DNA from: Channallabes apus
Taxonomy: Eukaryota; Chordata; Actinopteri; Siluriformes; Clariidae
Direction of reading: 5' to 3'
NCBI GenBank assembly: GCA_030522415.1
Contig: CM060121.1
Coordinates: forward strand, 7,048,476 to 7,112,475
Length of the DNA stretch: 64,000 nt
Below, one piece after another: positions 10,263-22,455 of this stretch. Both the position numbers and the translations under genes were made by a program. The notes beneath the pieces were generated by a model that had not been told where the DNA came from, did no database searches, and worked only from the letters and a program-made list of their open reading frames with translations. Numbering within the stretch: position 1 is the first letter of the stretch; every line of letters begins with the position of its first letter.

Positions 10263-10680
10263 TGAGAATGAACAACAACAATACCAATCAACTATTTTAA
10301 GAAATGAAATTCTGTAATTTTCTTCAGAGTAATGTACAACTAAACAGCACTGGCACTGTCAGATTTAAAAAATTGAGGCATTTGTTCATGAGATATCAGC
10401 CACACTGACGCACAAATGAACAGGTGGACAACCCAAAATCTAAACATATTGCATCCACCACCAAGGCAAAAATAAATAAATAAATAAATAAATAAATACA
10501 GCTTTATATCTGCCTTAAATGTTCGATTATCAATTCGGTTATCAATTCCTGTTGTATGATTTAGCATGTTCTCAAAATGGCTGACATTAAATACACCAAC
10601 TAGACATGACCCCTGGGGTCTGGGATAGAGTCTAAATTTCATGGTTTCTTTCAAGGCCATTTTGTCAGTGGTAATAAAGG

Positions 10681-10716
<36 letters not shown>

Positions 10717-11555
10717 CCTCAAAGCGGAAGCGAGAGGCAATATGGGCTAAAAGTATTCCAGAGTCTGTCATTATAGTCCAACCAAGAGGAACTGCAGTTT
10801 TTAGTGGGAGAGTGAGCAAGAAAGGAGGGATAGAGGCAAGAAAGAGGAGGGTGAGCTGTCACTCCGTCTATAAAGAAGCATAGGAGCTCATCTGATTATT
10901 TCGGTGAGACGTGGCCCCTTTTTTTTCCTCCATCTCTTTCCTAAAGAATGCCATGAATTCTTCCTTTCTCTCAAGGTTTGACCTTTAGCCTTTCTGGTCG
11001 TAAACTAGCCGAGCGAAGATCTCCATTCAGGGTTTCTCATGCGCAAATTCAACATCCGCATAAAATCCGGTGGATGAAAAACCATCCTGCTGTTCCATTT
11101 ACTTCCAAGAAAGGAAGACTTTGTATAGGTTCTGAAAAGTGTAAAAATGTACACACATAAGATGCCTACGTACGAATGTACATATTGCTAATGGACAGTA
11201 AATTTCAAACTATTTCCAAAAGTACGGACAATTTCCACTTTCACTGGGCTATATTTGGAGTTCAGGCATTTAACGCGAATGCTTGCATTTAAAAGTAGTT
11301 ATGTAGATATTACATATATTCAAAGACACAAACCAACAAAAAAAGGCAATCTTAGAGCTGTTCAGTACACATAGCTGATTTCATAACCAGAATGATATTA
11401 AAGACCAGGACAACTGAACAACATGCTTAGTACTGCTTGACTTTATAGTATACAGAATTATATATAGAAATACATGAGTTGTTTAAGTCAAACTGGGACT
11501 TTTGATTGGGAAGAATAACTGAACACAGTTATAAGACTAAAAATACCGCCTTCTT
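10263..11555. other. No gene seen; short simple repeats
   Basis: (TAAA)n lies at about 10470-10498 and (GA)n at about 10684-10714. The sequence near 11036-11080 (CTCATGCGCAAATTCAACAT) recurs in altered form near 13097 and 59942. No coding exon is recognised. Confidence 0.55.
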
Positions 11556-11559
11556 TGAA

Positions 11560-12125
11560 GTGTTTGCACCATTCATATGTTTTCCTGCAGTCTCATCACC
11601 GTACTGTGCTTGAAGTCTTCTTTAAATCAGTTTTACATCTTTGTTCATTTCTGGTTCGATGTAAACATCCCTCATAGTATGATAGTACCCCAGTAGTGTA
11701 ATTGTTCTGTAAGGCATCTGTCAGGTTCATGTTTAAGTTATCTGTTGACTTTCAAGGATCATACGTTTGACTTCACAGAATAGAGTCTCCTCCACTGAGA
11801 TCATCAGTCTGGAATACTCAGGGACAAATGTTTGCACAATTTAAATGTTTTCCTGTCACTCATCAACATAGTTTTTTGAAGTCTTAAGATAAATGAAGAT
11901 AAGTGTCAATCAGTTTTATTCCTTCATCCATGTGAAGTTTCATCACAAGTCCTGGTTTGACTTAAGTCCCGCTTTGGAGTTTGGTTCCTTCCAATGTTCC
12001 TTGCTCCTATCATTTTTATGAGTTTTTCTTTGCCATCGTTTCCTCTGGCTTGGTTCATCAGGGGTCTGTAGCTGCTTTCAGGTTGAAGTTGAATTAAATC
12101 GGATAGAGAATCCAGGAAATCCATT
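11560..12125 (+). repeat. Degenerate LINE 3'-UTR-like repeat with an internal duplication
   Basis: The block near 11560-11635 (TGTTTGCACCATTCATATGT onward) recurs near 11827-11925 (TGTTTGCACAATTTAAATGT onward). The end (GAGTTTTTCTTTGCCATCGT, TTCATCAGGG) resembles the LINE 3' UTR at 24040-24090. No open frame is present. Confidence 0.45.
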
Positions 12126-12342
12126 TAACGAGTTGCTGGGCCTGAGCACACATAAATGTAAGTGTGTAAATATTGACATAACTTGGCCTTGTTAAGTCTA
12201 AATTTTTAATATTATTTAAAAGAAATTATGTCACATGGCCACATCCAAGCCAGACTATAACGTCTCTTTCTATAAAACCATTTTTCGAAGCCAGCTAACG
12301 CATCTCAGGCAGCATGGATGGTTGCAAGTGCAAGTAGGCAAC

Positions 12343-12345
<3 letters not shown>

Positions 12346-12426
<81 letters not shown>
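12346..12426. repeat. (CA)n microsatellite, 81 bp
   Basis: A long pure CA run. Confidence 0.98.
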
Positions 12427-12427
<1 letters not shown>

Positions 12428-12559
12428 TTGTTTTGTTTGTATGTGAACAAAAAGCACATGCATTTGAACCTGATAGCAGCTGCAGTTATTGGGTGATGAA
12501 GTCTGGATAGGTGCCTTTATTTATGCACATGAAATCACAGACTTAGTAAAAGCAATTTC

Positions 12560-12560
<1 letters not shown>

Positions 12561-12599
<39 letters not shown>
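12561..12599. repeat. (AAT)n microsatellite
   Basis: About 13 AAT units. A similar array lies at 57211-57241. Confidence 0.97.
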
Positions 12600-12600
<1 letters not shown>

Positions 12601-14937
12601 GTTTACTTGTATATGGAAAAAGAAACTACATTTTTGGGGGTTGGGGAATTGAATTGTAAAAAACTTCAAATTAGGAATTAAAACTAACTTGCAAAGCTTC
12701 ATGAATGTGGAGTAATGTAGAATTCTGAGTTTTAGTTCTATTCATTAAAAGAAAAACATTTTTATACAGGAAAAATTATTAAATAGAATATTTACTAGAA
12801 TATTTAAATTGGGTCTTTGTATTTGCTTTGTTAAAAAGTGAGTCAGAGTAAATGTTCTTCTGCAGCCAATCAAGATAAGTTTCCATCTAAATGTTTAGCA
12901 AATGTGAAATAAACTTCTGAACTTGTTAAAGAAAGGAAAATGTGACTATTCTCTATATGCCATAATTCATTCCAAACACTCTTGTTTCCATCGCCCGTTA
13001 TCACATCTCGTCTTTAAACATACACCATACGCCACAGTTTCCTCTGATCAGATGAACAAGTTTCAGAGAGAGTTTTGAGTGGAGTTTCCATTCAGCTTTT
13101 CTTATGTGCAAATTCAACATTTACATATGCATAAATAACTTTACATCTATGAAAATGTGTGCTAATATTTCTACGTTTTCAGCACAGAGTGTTCTTTAGA
13201 TTTTTTATTTATTTTTTGTTCTTTTTTCGCAAAGAAAGTTTTTGGGTGACGAAAATAACAGGAAGGCAACTCAGATTCTTCACGATGATTACTTAAGGAT
13301 TTCACTAACAAATCATATACTGTACATTGCAAAAAGTGATATCAAATAAAATATATTGAATCTAGTTGAATTTTTATATAAGATTGAAAAAACCTAGCAC
13401 AAGTTTATTAAGCTAATTCTCTGGACAAATTTACTCTGTAAATAACTGTAAATTTCTTATGTGCAAATGATTCCTTGTGCTCCCAGAACAAAACATTCAC
13501 AAGTTATACCCTAGATATGACAACCTGGTCATTCAGTACATTCAGGTAATTAGCTGACTTCATTTTATTGACACATAAACTTTGTCTCCGGAGGTTTGTA
13601 CACTGGGCACTATGCATGATGGGCGCATCGCTGCATATGCTTACCTACTTACCCTGATGTGTCCACCACCCTGATATAAAGCCAACCTGGACTCATCAGA
13701 CCACATCCATTTTCATTGCTTCTTTTTTCCATCATCTTTTTTCATGATAAGTCTCAATTACAATCCTATGAACACACAGATGTTTAGTTCCACTCCTGTG
13801 AATTCTTGTCATGTTGTGGAAATGCTCTTATTTTTATTATACAACATAGAGCTGTGCTTTCTACTGTCAGGGTGTTGTTATTTTTTTTAAATCACATATT
13901 TACTTAGTATTTAAGTGAGCTGATTCATGACGAAGGTTTTACTACAGGTTTTAAATCAGGTTTTACATGTTCTGCTCTTAACCCAATTTCAGTAAGTTAA
14001 AATCTCCTTAATTGTTTTTGGTACTTGATGCAGGCCAATAATTTGACATTGTGACCTGTTGTTTTGGCGGGATGTTTGGCAAGTGCCATTGGCAAATCAT
14101 TTTACTTCCTTCTAGAAAAAATGCTAATGCACAAATATAGCACAATTGTGCCAGTAGAACAAATGTGTTTATTTATAATAATATTTAATATTTTAATAAT
14201 CATATATATTAGTTTTTTTTAATCTTATATCAAGGAATTGTAGATAAACCTGACTAGGTTTAAGATATTTGAACTTGGTAAAATGAAAAACAAAAAAACA
14301 AAAAACGTTAGCAATTGAAAATATTAAAAATATTGTTAACTTCATCTACTGTTACTTATTATTAAAATAAACCAAATATACAATAATTTTTGTACTCATT
14401 TCTAGTTTTTGTATATTCAGATAATGTAGCTAATTTTTTAAATTGTAAGTAGAAAAGTCTACAAATAGGTGTAGTAATTCCTTTTGTTGATCAAAAGAAC
14501 ATTATTATTGTTTCATAATTTTTCATACTTTGCTGTAAACTTTCATATTCTGAGAAAAATTCACTCAGTGAACAATTCACCTAGTGGAAAAAGTCACTCA
14601 ATTAATGGCAAAGGATGGAGAATGTGAATGACACACATTTGTGGTTTCTGTCACTTTCATCATAGCAAAATCGCTACCAAGAAATATTAATTACAGAACT
14701 TGCCAGATGAAGCAACATGCAGAGTAAACAAACTGGTTTGAAATTTCCATTAGTGGTAATGAACAGATTTTGGATTTGGAATACTAAAGCCAAAACTAAT
14801 TTAGTTAAAGAAATTTCCACAACTGGGACCAATTTAACTTATAATTTGTTAAAAATATCCATGACTTTTTCTTATTCTTTACCATACAACTTAGGAGAAT
14901 ACTGATTGAAACATTAATAATAATAATGTGTAAATAA
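12600..14937. other. No gene seen; AT-rich
   Basis: More than 2.3 kb without a recognisable exon, repeat end or RNA gene. The segment near 13097-13135 shares a short motif with 11036 and 59942. Confidence 0.55.
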
Positions 14938-15062
14938 GTATTTGCCCTGCGATGGATTGGCACCCCATCCATGGTGTACTCTGCCTCATGTCCTAAGTCT
15001 CCTGTGATAGGCTCCAGGCCCTCCACAACCCTGTATACAAGATAAAGCGGTATAGACGATGA
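14938..15062 (+). mobile_element. 5'-truncated RTE-tailed SINE (copy J)
   Basis: GCCCTGCGATGGATTGGCAC through GATAAAGCGGTATAGACGAT is the 3' third of the family. The ATGA tail is nearly lost and no target duplication is visible, so it is an old copy. Confidence 0.75.
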
Positions 15063-15648
15063 CCAGGACAACTTACATGTTTTTTTATTAAATATAAGTA
15101 ATACAGAATGGCTTCCCAATCACAAATCACTCATAATCGCTTATTCTATTTCAATAAAATACAACAGAGCAATGTTTTCTGAATAAATCTGACTACGTCA
15201 TCTCACACATGATGAACTTCATTCATGATGATGAAGTAATGTAACACCCTGAAAGGTGTAGCCAATGGGATTCATCCAGGTTTGTGCATTGAGGATAGCT
15301 GAACACGTGTGCATTAACAGAGATTTGGTTTGGTTGTTTGCTGAAACACAACAACCGAAAATGTTAACGCTTACTCTGATATGGAGCGAATAACTTGTGT
15401 ATCTCCGTAATGTTGAGTAGCGTGACATGCAAGTTGGAGTCCAACAGCAAGCTCACTCAATGACCAGGTGCACTCTGTGTGTGTATATGTGTGTGTGTGT
15501 GTTTGCTCTTGCTGTGACTGTGAGGCCGTTGCTAAGGGATCGGCTTATCTCCAAACCGTATCCATTTCTTCCCCTCCCTCCCGTCTGCCCTTTTTCCGTT
15601 TTTGTCTTCCGAATTCCTTCGTTCCTCGCCGGCCAAAGTTCCATACGA

Positions 15649-15649
<1 letters not shown>
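15063..15649. other. No gene seen
   Basis: A short TG run lies near 15476-15501. Nothing else is recognised. Confidence 0.55.

Positions 15650-15718
<69 letters not shown>
15650..15718. repeat. (CA)n microsatellite, about 69 bp
   Basis: A pure CA run. Confidence 0.98.
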
Positions 15719-15719
<1 letters not shown>

Positions 15720-16635
15720 GCCCCAGCCAAACAGCTGTGGAGAACATAACATCGTTAGGCTGACTGATGGAGAACGAGTGGCCTGTTTTATGGGGAATAA
15801 CATCATGGCTGTGATCCTGTAGCTGTACATTATCACACCCTTGTTCTTATTAGCGATAACACACAACTTCCAGCCTTCTATTGCATTAATACTCACATTT
15901 CCAGTTTTAATGCAACAAAAGAATGCCAACATAGAAAATCTTTAAATCTTTAAATATAATTTTAAAAAGGCTCATCTTCTCATTAACAACCTTGCTAGCT
16001 AGCATGTAGCATGCCAGTGACTGTGACAGGAAACAGTCAACATGAGATGAAACAGTCAGTATTATCAATATGTTTGCTTTTTAGCATAACTTTAGCTTAA
16101 CTTTTAGCATACATTTAGCATTAAATTAAGTGATGGGAAAAGAAAATGTTTAGCTATTAAAGTTAAGCATTAACATCATGCTAATAGTTCTTGTTTTTTA
16201 ACTGGTTGTAACAGTACATTTACAGTACAGTACATTAATGAAGACATCTGTGAAAAATATTGATAATACAGTCAAGTATGTTATGTTTCATCTTATGTTG
16301 ACTGTTTCCTGTCACTGGCAAATCAAATCACGCTAGCCTGTAAGCTAACGCTGCTAGTAATGCTTCTACTTGTACAAGTTCCAATTTACTTAGTTGTATC
16401 TTTGACACTAGATTAAAAAGGGCAACAACAGCTTAAGAATTTGACTGATAAGCCCCCCTGTCTTTCAGAGATAAAAAAAGCATCAGGGTAAGGTTTCATT
16501 TTTGGCATTCTTTACAGATTTCTTTCTCTCTCTCTCTCCTGTTTTTTGCCAAATGCCTTATTTATTGGATTATTTTCAACTATTGCACAACCACCACCGC
16601 AGTAACTAAGAACTGGATAAAGGAAATAGGGCTTA

Positions 16636-16637
<2 letters not shown>
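15719..16637. other. No gene seen; AT-rich
   Basis: GCTAGC- and TTAGC-containing words are frequent near 15990-16140 and 16330-16350, but I see no defined repeat unit or exon. Confidence 0.5.

Positions 16638-16680
<43 letters not shown>
16638..16680. repeat. (TG)n microsatellite ending in CG steps
   Basis: A TG run passing into GCGCGCG, an alternating purine-pyrimidine tract that could adopt Z-DNA. Confidence 0.95.
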
Positions 16681-16682
<2 letters not shown>

Positions 16683-16747
16683 CATGTTTGTTTTTGCCTT
16701 TGCATTATTCTTATTATGCCATGAAGACTTCATTGTCAAGATAACAC

Positions 16748-16860
16748 CTGAGGTGAAAAGTTTACACACCCTTAGGCTGAAGTCATTCAAATTTAAATGT
16801 TTCACAACTCCATGTTTCATGTTATCATGTCTCAATTAGTAGATCAGTTAAAGTATAATG
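16748..16860 (+). mobile_element. Weak Tc1-like inverted-repeat relic
   Basis: AAAGTTTACACACCCTTAGG followed by CTGAAGTCATTCAAA resembles the outer end of salmonid-type Tc1 elements (AGTTTACATACACTTA with a nearby GAGTCATTAAAA). No matching right end or transposase is seen nearby. Confidence 0.35.
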
Positions 16861-17204
16861 TCAGTTAGTGTTTTACCCTCAAAGCATGCTGTCACCAGAT
16901 TCTGGTCAAACAGTTCTCACCAGGGAACATTTTTCAAAAGATTAAGTCATCACCTGCATACTTTTTACTCAGGTGTTATGAGGTATTTTTTCTATCTTGA
17001 GGATCGTTTTTCACATTAGGACCCCAGGATTCTCACTAAGACCAATTGACACCAAAGTTTGCATCCACTGGAAAAAGCGATCTCGAGAAAGATACAGCAT
17101 ACTAGAGCATGGATAGAATAAGATATGGAAGCCATTCACACCTGAGAACAGGAATAGATTGTTGGTCTTTTGTCAGTCTCCTCCAAAATCTCTGTGCGTT
17201 GGAA

Positions 17205-17560
17205 ACTCCAGTGACCTACACAGCCCTATATTTTCCCTGCTCCATCACACACAGACACACTTATGTACATAAAACGTTGTTAATTAGTGAAATCAGGTGT
17301 TCAGGTAAAACACGAAAATTTTCAGAGCAGGAGGACAAGTACCAAAGCTGATAAAGTAGTAGGCATGTGAGGTCACTGTACAAATTTATTCCCAACCCTG
17401 GTCCTGGAGAACCCCATGCCCTATATTCACCCTGCTCCATCACACACACACTTCTGTACATAAAACATTGTTAATTAGTTAATTAGTTAAATCAGGTGTT
17501 CAGTGTAAAACACTATTCCCATTCCGGGGACGAGTACCCGGAATGGGAATCACTGAACTT
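17205..17560. mobile_element. Two copies of a short MITE-like repeat
   Basis: A segment of about 100 bp, from CCCTATATT through CTGCTCCATCACACACA to AAATCAGGTGTTCAG, occurs at about 17222-17312 and again at about 17420-17510. The second copy is complete: it begins TTCCCAACCCTGGTCCTGGA and ends in GGACGAGTACCCGGAATGGG, giving rough inverted ends. Elements with CCCAACCCTGGTCCTGGAGA ends are common in fish. The first copy has lost its ends. Confidence 0.6.
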
Positions 17561-17835
17561 AATGTTGGATGTCCATATTTGGTAGCAGATGCAGGTGATG
17601 CACCTCTTTTACCAGGTTGTTGACTTGGGCTTCAGTTAATCTTTTCTGCGACCTCCTTTGGACCTCCTTCATGAACGATTCAGTATGCAGGGTCTTTCAG
17701 TGGAAACTTAATATATCAGTTAGCTAGCAGCAGCTAAGAGTATACAGTACTATAACTCCTGGTGATTGAGGTATTCAGTTACTGTAAGTGCTTCAGTTAT
17801 GGTTCTTAAAAAGACATCAAATGTCAACCCACACA

Positions 17836-18062
17836 AGTTTTTCTTTTGGTGGTGCTCCCATTAGGGGTCGCCACAGAGGGACATTTGTTTTTGGCAAAGG
17901 ATTTATACAGGATGCCCTTCGAGGTGCAGAACTCCTATTTTTATCCAGGTTTTACACCTGCACTAAGGGTGTCCTGCAAGGTTTTTGGCCATTAGCTGGG
18001 AAGTGAACCCAGGCCATCTACAATATGTGAGAGGCGAGAAGCCTATGACTGAATGCCCAACC
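17836..18062 (-). mobile_element. tRNA-derived SINE with (GAA)n-RTE-type tail
   Basis: Read on the minus strand, the head contains a B-box-like GGGTTCACTTCC. The 3' tail is the complement of GCTCCCATTAGGGGTCGCCA and is followed by TTC-rich sequence. The same tail ends the RTE-type LINE at 56560-56838 (GTGGCGATTTCTAACTGGAA followed by GAA repeats), so that LINE type is its likely mobiliser. Confidence 0.65.
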
Positions 18063-18925
18063 AGTTAGACTTTATGGACAGGATGTAACTCAATCACTTG
18101 TTCACACATCCTGTATTGTGGCATTCATCTGACAAAGAATTTCTTTCACGTCACAAAAAAAACAACAGCTTATTTCCTAATAACTCCAGTTTCGAGAAAT
18201 TTCTCCTGTACTACTTTTTCTTTTACGTCAGGCTTTTCCTTTCATTGTCAGCTACAATAAATGTGTCAGCACATTAGAGGATTAGTGCCTATTTCCTGGT
18301 AACATATTGCCTCTCGTTTACATTTCTAGTCTCTGTATGTCAGTCTTGTTGGAATTTACATGATGGTTTGCCTCTTTCAGAATAATTACTTTTAAGACCT
18401 CCATTTAAAAATGTTAGAAATAAAAAGTGATGTAAGTCTTCCACAACCTCAAAAATCTATTTAGAGTCTATTAATTGCGTATTCATTACAACCAACTGTA
18501 ACATAAGTTTTGTTTTCAATGAGTAAATTTTTTTTTCAAAAATATTCACCAAATATTAGCCTGGATTACGCAAACAGTACAGCTAAGGAGATTGTTTTAT
18601 TGTTGGAAAATTGGATTATGGACTGTCTGAGACATTTTTAAAGGATAGTGCCAAATCCTCAGAGTTCAGAGATGAAATGTGGTCAGGAAAAAAAAAAAAG
18701 AAAAAAGAAAAATCCTAAATGATTACAACTTGAGGGCACTTAAAAAATTGGTGTAGTTGCAACATAAAAATAATACATTACTATATGTTTAATAGTAAAT
18801 GTAAAGAAATTACCACATGTACAATGTGACAAGAACTGACAGGATCGGGATTAAACAGCTGTGTGTCCATAAGACAACCACTTGTTAGTAAGACTAATCA
18901 GAAAAAAAGGGAGGGAGTGGTAGGG
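18063..18925. other. No gene seen; AT-rich
   Basis: No exon, RNA gene or recognised repeat. Confidence 0.55.
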
Positions 18926-19292
18926 AGCGATGGGTGCCCTTCCAGAGCGATGTGCGCATCAGAGTAAGAAGGGAAGAGCACGAAGTGATGCAACCATCAT
19001 GCATAGTGGCCACTGTACAAACATCTGGAGGCAGAATTATGACCTGGGGTTGCTTCAGTTACTCAGGTCTAGTCTCAGCAACATTATGTGGCAAAAAAAG
19101 AAAAAAAATCAGATGTCAGCTAATGACCCGAAGGTACTGAATGACCAGGATATCACTTTAATAGAGTTTTTTCTTCCCTGATATCATGGACATAATAATC
19201 TAGAACTCATATTGGTTACACATAAACGCTCCACCACAGTGTCCTGACCATAACCGCCCTGGAAGTTCTTGGGAAGTAGATTTCTGCCTAAT
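18926..19292 (+). pseudogene. Tc1-like transposase relic, C-terminal half
   Basis: One frame contains VRIRVRREEHEVM, then SGGRIMTWGCFSYSGLVSAT and LCGKK. This corresponds to the G-rich box region and following sequence of a Tc1/mariner-family transposase. LNDQ at about 19139 fits the known continuation, and a corrupted version of the PPQSPDLNPI block lies at about 19230-19255. Stops and frameshifts are numerous and neither inverted repeat is evident. SINE copy B inserted just downstream. Confidence 0.65.
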
Positions 19293-19306
19293 TAACATAA
19301 TATGGA

Positions 19307-19680
19307 GGTGGCGCGGTGGTGTAGTGGTTAGCACTGTCGCCTTGCACCTCCAGGGTCTGGGTTCGATTCCCCGGCCAGGCTCGATTCCCGTCTCTGTGTG
19401 CATGAAGTTTGCATGTTCTCCCAGTGCTTGGTGGTTTTCCTCCGGGTACTCCGGTTTCCTCCCACAGTCCAAAGATACGCAGGTTAGGCTAATTGGCGTT
19501 CCTAAATTGCCCGTAGTGTGTGATTGGGTGTGTGAGTGTGTGTATGTGTGTGTGCCCTGCGATGGATTGGCACCCTGTCCAGGGTGTACCCCGCCTAGTG
19601 CCCGAAGTCTCCTGGGATAGGCTCCAGGTCCCCGCGACCCTGAACACAGGATTAAGCGGTATAGAAAATGAATGAATGAA
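19307..19680 (+). mobile_element. Full-length RTE-tailed SINE (copy B)
   Basis: It aligns with copy A from the A box (TGGTGTAGTGG) to the ATGA tail. It is flanked by the 14-bp duplication TAACATAATATGGA at 19293-19306 and 19681-19694. Both duplication copies are identical, which points to a fairly recent insertion. Confidence 0.92.
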
Positions 19681-19694
19681 TAACATAATATGGA

Positions 19695-20374
19695 TATAAC
19701 TAAATGCTGTGAGGTTGTGTGTAAGGTCGACAAAACAATACCATGATTAATGAAGCCAATGGCCCAAAAAAAAAAGGGTGTAATTTTTCTTTATTGGCTG
19801 CCAGGCGTTATATATAGAGAGAGAGAGCTCACGGTTAGCTAGCAAGGTAATTGATAGCTATGTGACTGCATGGGTTAGCTGCTAGATTATTTATTTATTT
19901 ATTTATTTATTTAATTTTAGTGGGATATGTTCTTCAGGCTACGTCTGGTCAACCTAATTAAAGGATTGTCTATATGATGAACAATATATTTCCTACATTT
20001 TGCCCCCAAATTCTGCTGAAATAAGCAGCGTGGGTCCTTTAGCCTGGAAATGCTGCCTACAGAGGGAGCTGGTTATAGATTGGAACGCAGCTGGTGTTTT
20101 ATTGCCCCTGAAGTGTTCTGTGTAATTAATATTGTCCCGATTTATAACTGGATGCCATAGTGCAGTATGAGATCTGTCCTAACACGACTGGACAATGCTG
20201 AGCTATATCCCTCCATCTCACTCTCTCCATCTGTCTCTCTGTCACTCCATCTTTATCCACATTCAACTATCCATCCTTCCCTTTCTCTCTCTCTCATGAC
20301 CGGTCTCTCCAGCTCAACTCTTTCGTTTCTCACCTCTCTTCTTGACTCTTACTCTACTTTTTACTTTCTCCATC

Positions 20375-20379
<5 letters not shown>
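19695..20379. other. No gene seen
   Basis: (TTTA)n lies at about 19888-19912, and CT-rich sequence lies at 20205-20380. Confidence 0.5.

Positions 20380-20411
<32 letters not shown>
20380..20411. repeat. (CT)n microsatellite
   Basis: A CT run ending in CAGG. It mimics a splice acceptor, but no exon-like frame follows. Confidence 0.95.
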
Positions 20412-20413
<2 letters not shown>

Positions 20414-20519
20414 GATTAGTAGTAACTGGATCTGTTTGGCACAGCTGGAGGAATTTTCATTACAATGATCCTGGGTGTGGTACAGCAGGAATGTGGCCCG
20501 AAACACACACCGGGAGCAC

Positions 20520-20521
<2 letters not shown>

Positions 20522-20597
<76 letters not shown>
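20522..20597. repeat. (CA)n microsatellite, 76 bp
   Basis: A pure CA run. Confidence 0.98.
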
Positions 20598-20600
<3 letters not shown>

Positions 20601-20669
20601 CTTCACAAATGCCTTGATGGACAGATATAGAATATACATACACTTACTTATGTACATTCTTGAGATTAA

Positions 20670-20701
20670 CCCCCCCCCCCCCCCCCCCACACACACACAC
20701 A
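20670..20701. repeat. C19 homopolymer plus (CA)n
   Basis: Nineteen consecutive C residues, rare in vertebrate DNA, followed by a short CA run. Confidence 0.9.
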
Positions 20702-21000
20702 AAATAGTCCCCGGACCATTCTTCTCAGCAGTGAGGTGTCATCTTCCTCTACTTCTTTCTTTCTTCATTTAATTCTCACTGCCTCATCTCATGTTACTCT
20801 GTTCTCTGAAGTCAAGGGACTGGATATGCATCTGAGCAGGTGGAAGAGGAAGAGGGTGTGGCACGTCCATCTCTCCCGGGCTCAGGTTGTCATGGTGATA
20901 GTAAGGGGCAGGGTTTAAAGGAGAAATCAGTTTCAATGTGGCAGTTCTGTTGTTTAGTCTGTAAATTGTGTTGTAGTGAGGAGCAGAAGATTCTCTCTTT

Positions 21001-21002
<2 letters not shown>

Positions 21003-21078
<76 letters not shown>
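21003..21078. repeat. (CA)n microsatellite, 76 bp
   Basis: A pure CA run within 410 bp of another 76-bp CA run. Confidence 0.98.
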
Positions 21079-21079
<1 letters not shown>

Positions 21080-21369
21080 TTTATCCACTCTTGTTAATGT
21101 GTTGATGGCAACAGCTGGATGTGAAAGGCTTGATCTTTGGAAACAACTGGACAGACAAAGTTTAGACTACAGCTCTTTGTATTCCTCTCTCTCTCTCTCT
21201 CTCTCTCTCTAGGGAATGTGCGTCGTTCCACAAAAGCATGTTTTCTTTATTAATATGCACACTATTATATTAATAACCAAATGTAAAACAAAAGGATTAT
21301 GTTCCAGAAAATACTTTTTTGGGGGTCAATAAAGATTTTACATTTTCTTTCATACTTTCTACCAGTTAA

Positions 21370-21670
21370 ATGTTAGGACACTCCTTCTAATTCCATGGTC
21401 ATGGATTTTTATTTCTTTTTTACATTGTAAAATAATGCTAAAGCATCCAAATGCACTAATCTCTTTTGAATAGTTGATATTGAGATGTGTCTGCTGCTTA
21501 TGCTCTGTAACGCCTTTTCATACGCCAGATGATAATGTTCTTGCAAGAACTGTTCCAGAACAGCTGACGTTCATGTCTTAAAATACCATCTGACTAATTG
21601 ATTATCTAATGACATATGTGTTATTTCATAGTTCTGAAATCTTGCTCTAGAATGTAGAAAAATAAACATT
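21370..21670 (-). mobile_element. Tc1-like transposon relic, reverse orientation
   Basis: Read on the minus strand it contains ATAACACATATG and CTTAAAATA-type sequence, plus GTTCTTGCAAGAAC-like sequence near 21540. These match the plus-strand relics at 26420-26985 and 50225-50635. The transposase region is largely gone. Confidence 0.55.
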
Positions 21671-21869
21671 AAAACAATTAGAAATCATAAAATAGTGTTA
21701 AAATGGAATAGAGACAGTCTGCTGTTATACCCACACAATATATTTTTAAACTGGTATATTTTTGCACTTTTATACCTTAGAGATTACAATTTTTTTCCGT
21801 GCAGTCTTTTAAACCCCCATAATTTATACCCTTCTATCTTAATTCTATTTTTATAACTTTTGCAAATAC

Positions 21870-22455
21870 AAATGCTCCGGCTTATGAATTTTCACCTTAA
21901 GAACTGAAATTTTGCAATAAATTTACCTGGGCATATGAAGCATTTTGGGCGTGTGAGTGAACAAGCTGAACTGAACCAAATGCCGGGTAAGTTGTGACTA
22001 CGTCCAGGAGCCGTTCAAAACTTGTTTGTGTCAATGGAAAACCAAGAAACGTAAGTTTACACATTTTTTTGTGGGTTTTTTTTCTTTTTTTTTTGCATTT
22101 TGTGCAAAATTGATTCTCAAGAATATTAGCAAGGTATCAAGAAGAAAAGGGAGCCACTTTCGGTTTAGTTTTTAAAGTAGCCAGTGCCAAGAGGAATCAT
22201 AAAGTATGGTGAGGATTAATGTCTATTTATTTAATATTTTACTTCATCTACATGTCTTTTTTAAAGAATGTTTTAATTGTCTTTATATGCATAAAATATG
22301 TTTATGGTGTTGGAAATCGATAATATTGATTTGTGTGACTGGAACAGGTTATCTGCCTTTGCATTATTTCCTATGAGAAAATGTGTTTTGCAATACGAGT
22401 TTTCCCTTTAAGCATCCGAACAGGTTAAATTCATCTACCGAGGTGAGTACTGTAC
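21870..22455 (+). mobile_element. Probable DNA-transposon remnant
   Basis: The left part reads GGCTTATGAATTTTCACCTT and AAGAACTGAAATTTTG. The right part reads AATACGAGTTTTCCCTTTAA and CATCTACCGAGGTGAGTACT. This is the pattern of a fish element whose ends contain ACGAGTTTTCGCCTTA and ACCGAGGTACCACTG. The ends are too decayed to set exact limits and no transposase frame remains. Confidence 0.4.

Noticed and set aside
19200..19733. 177-codon minus-strand frame with a GSRGPGAYPRRLRA-like peptide, also seen at other SINE copies
   Set aside because: The recurrent peptides (RGTWSLSQETSGTRRG, RGIEPRPWRCKATVLTTTPP and so on) are readings of the RTE-tailed SINE, which is an RNA-derived non-coding element.
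20380..20520. Exon after a (CT)n CAGG acceptor-like site
   Set aside because: The downstream frames are interrupted or run into the CA array, and no donor is present. The pyrimidine tract is a microsatellite.
20167..20772. 201-codon open frame at 20167-20772
   Set aside because: Its length comes from a CT run, a CA run and a C run. No domain or coding-like composition outside them.
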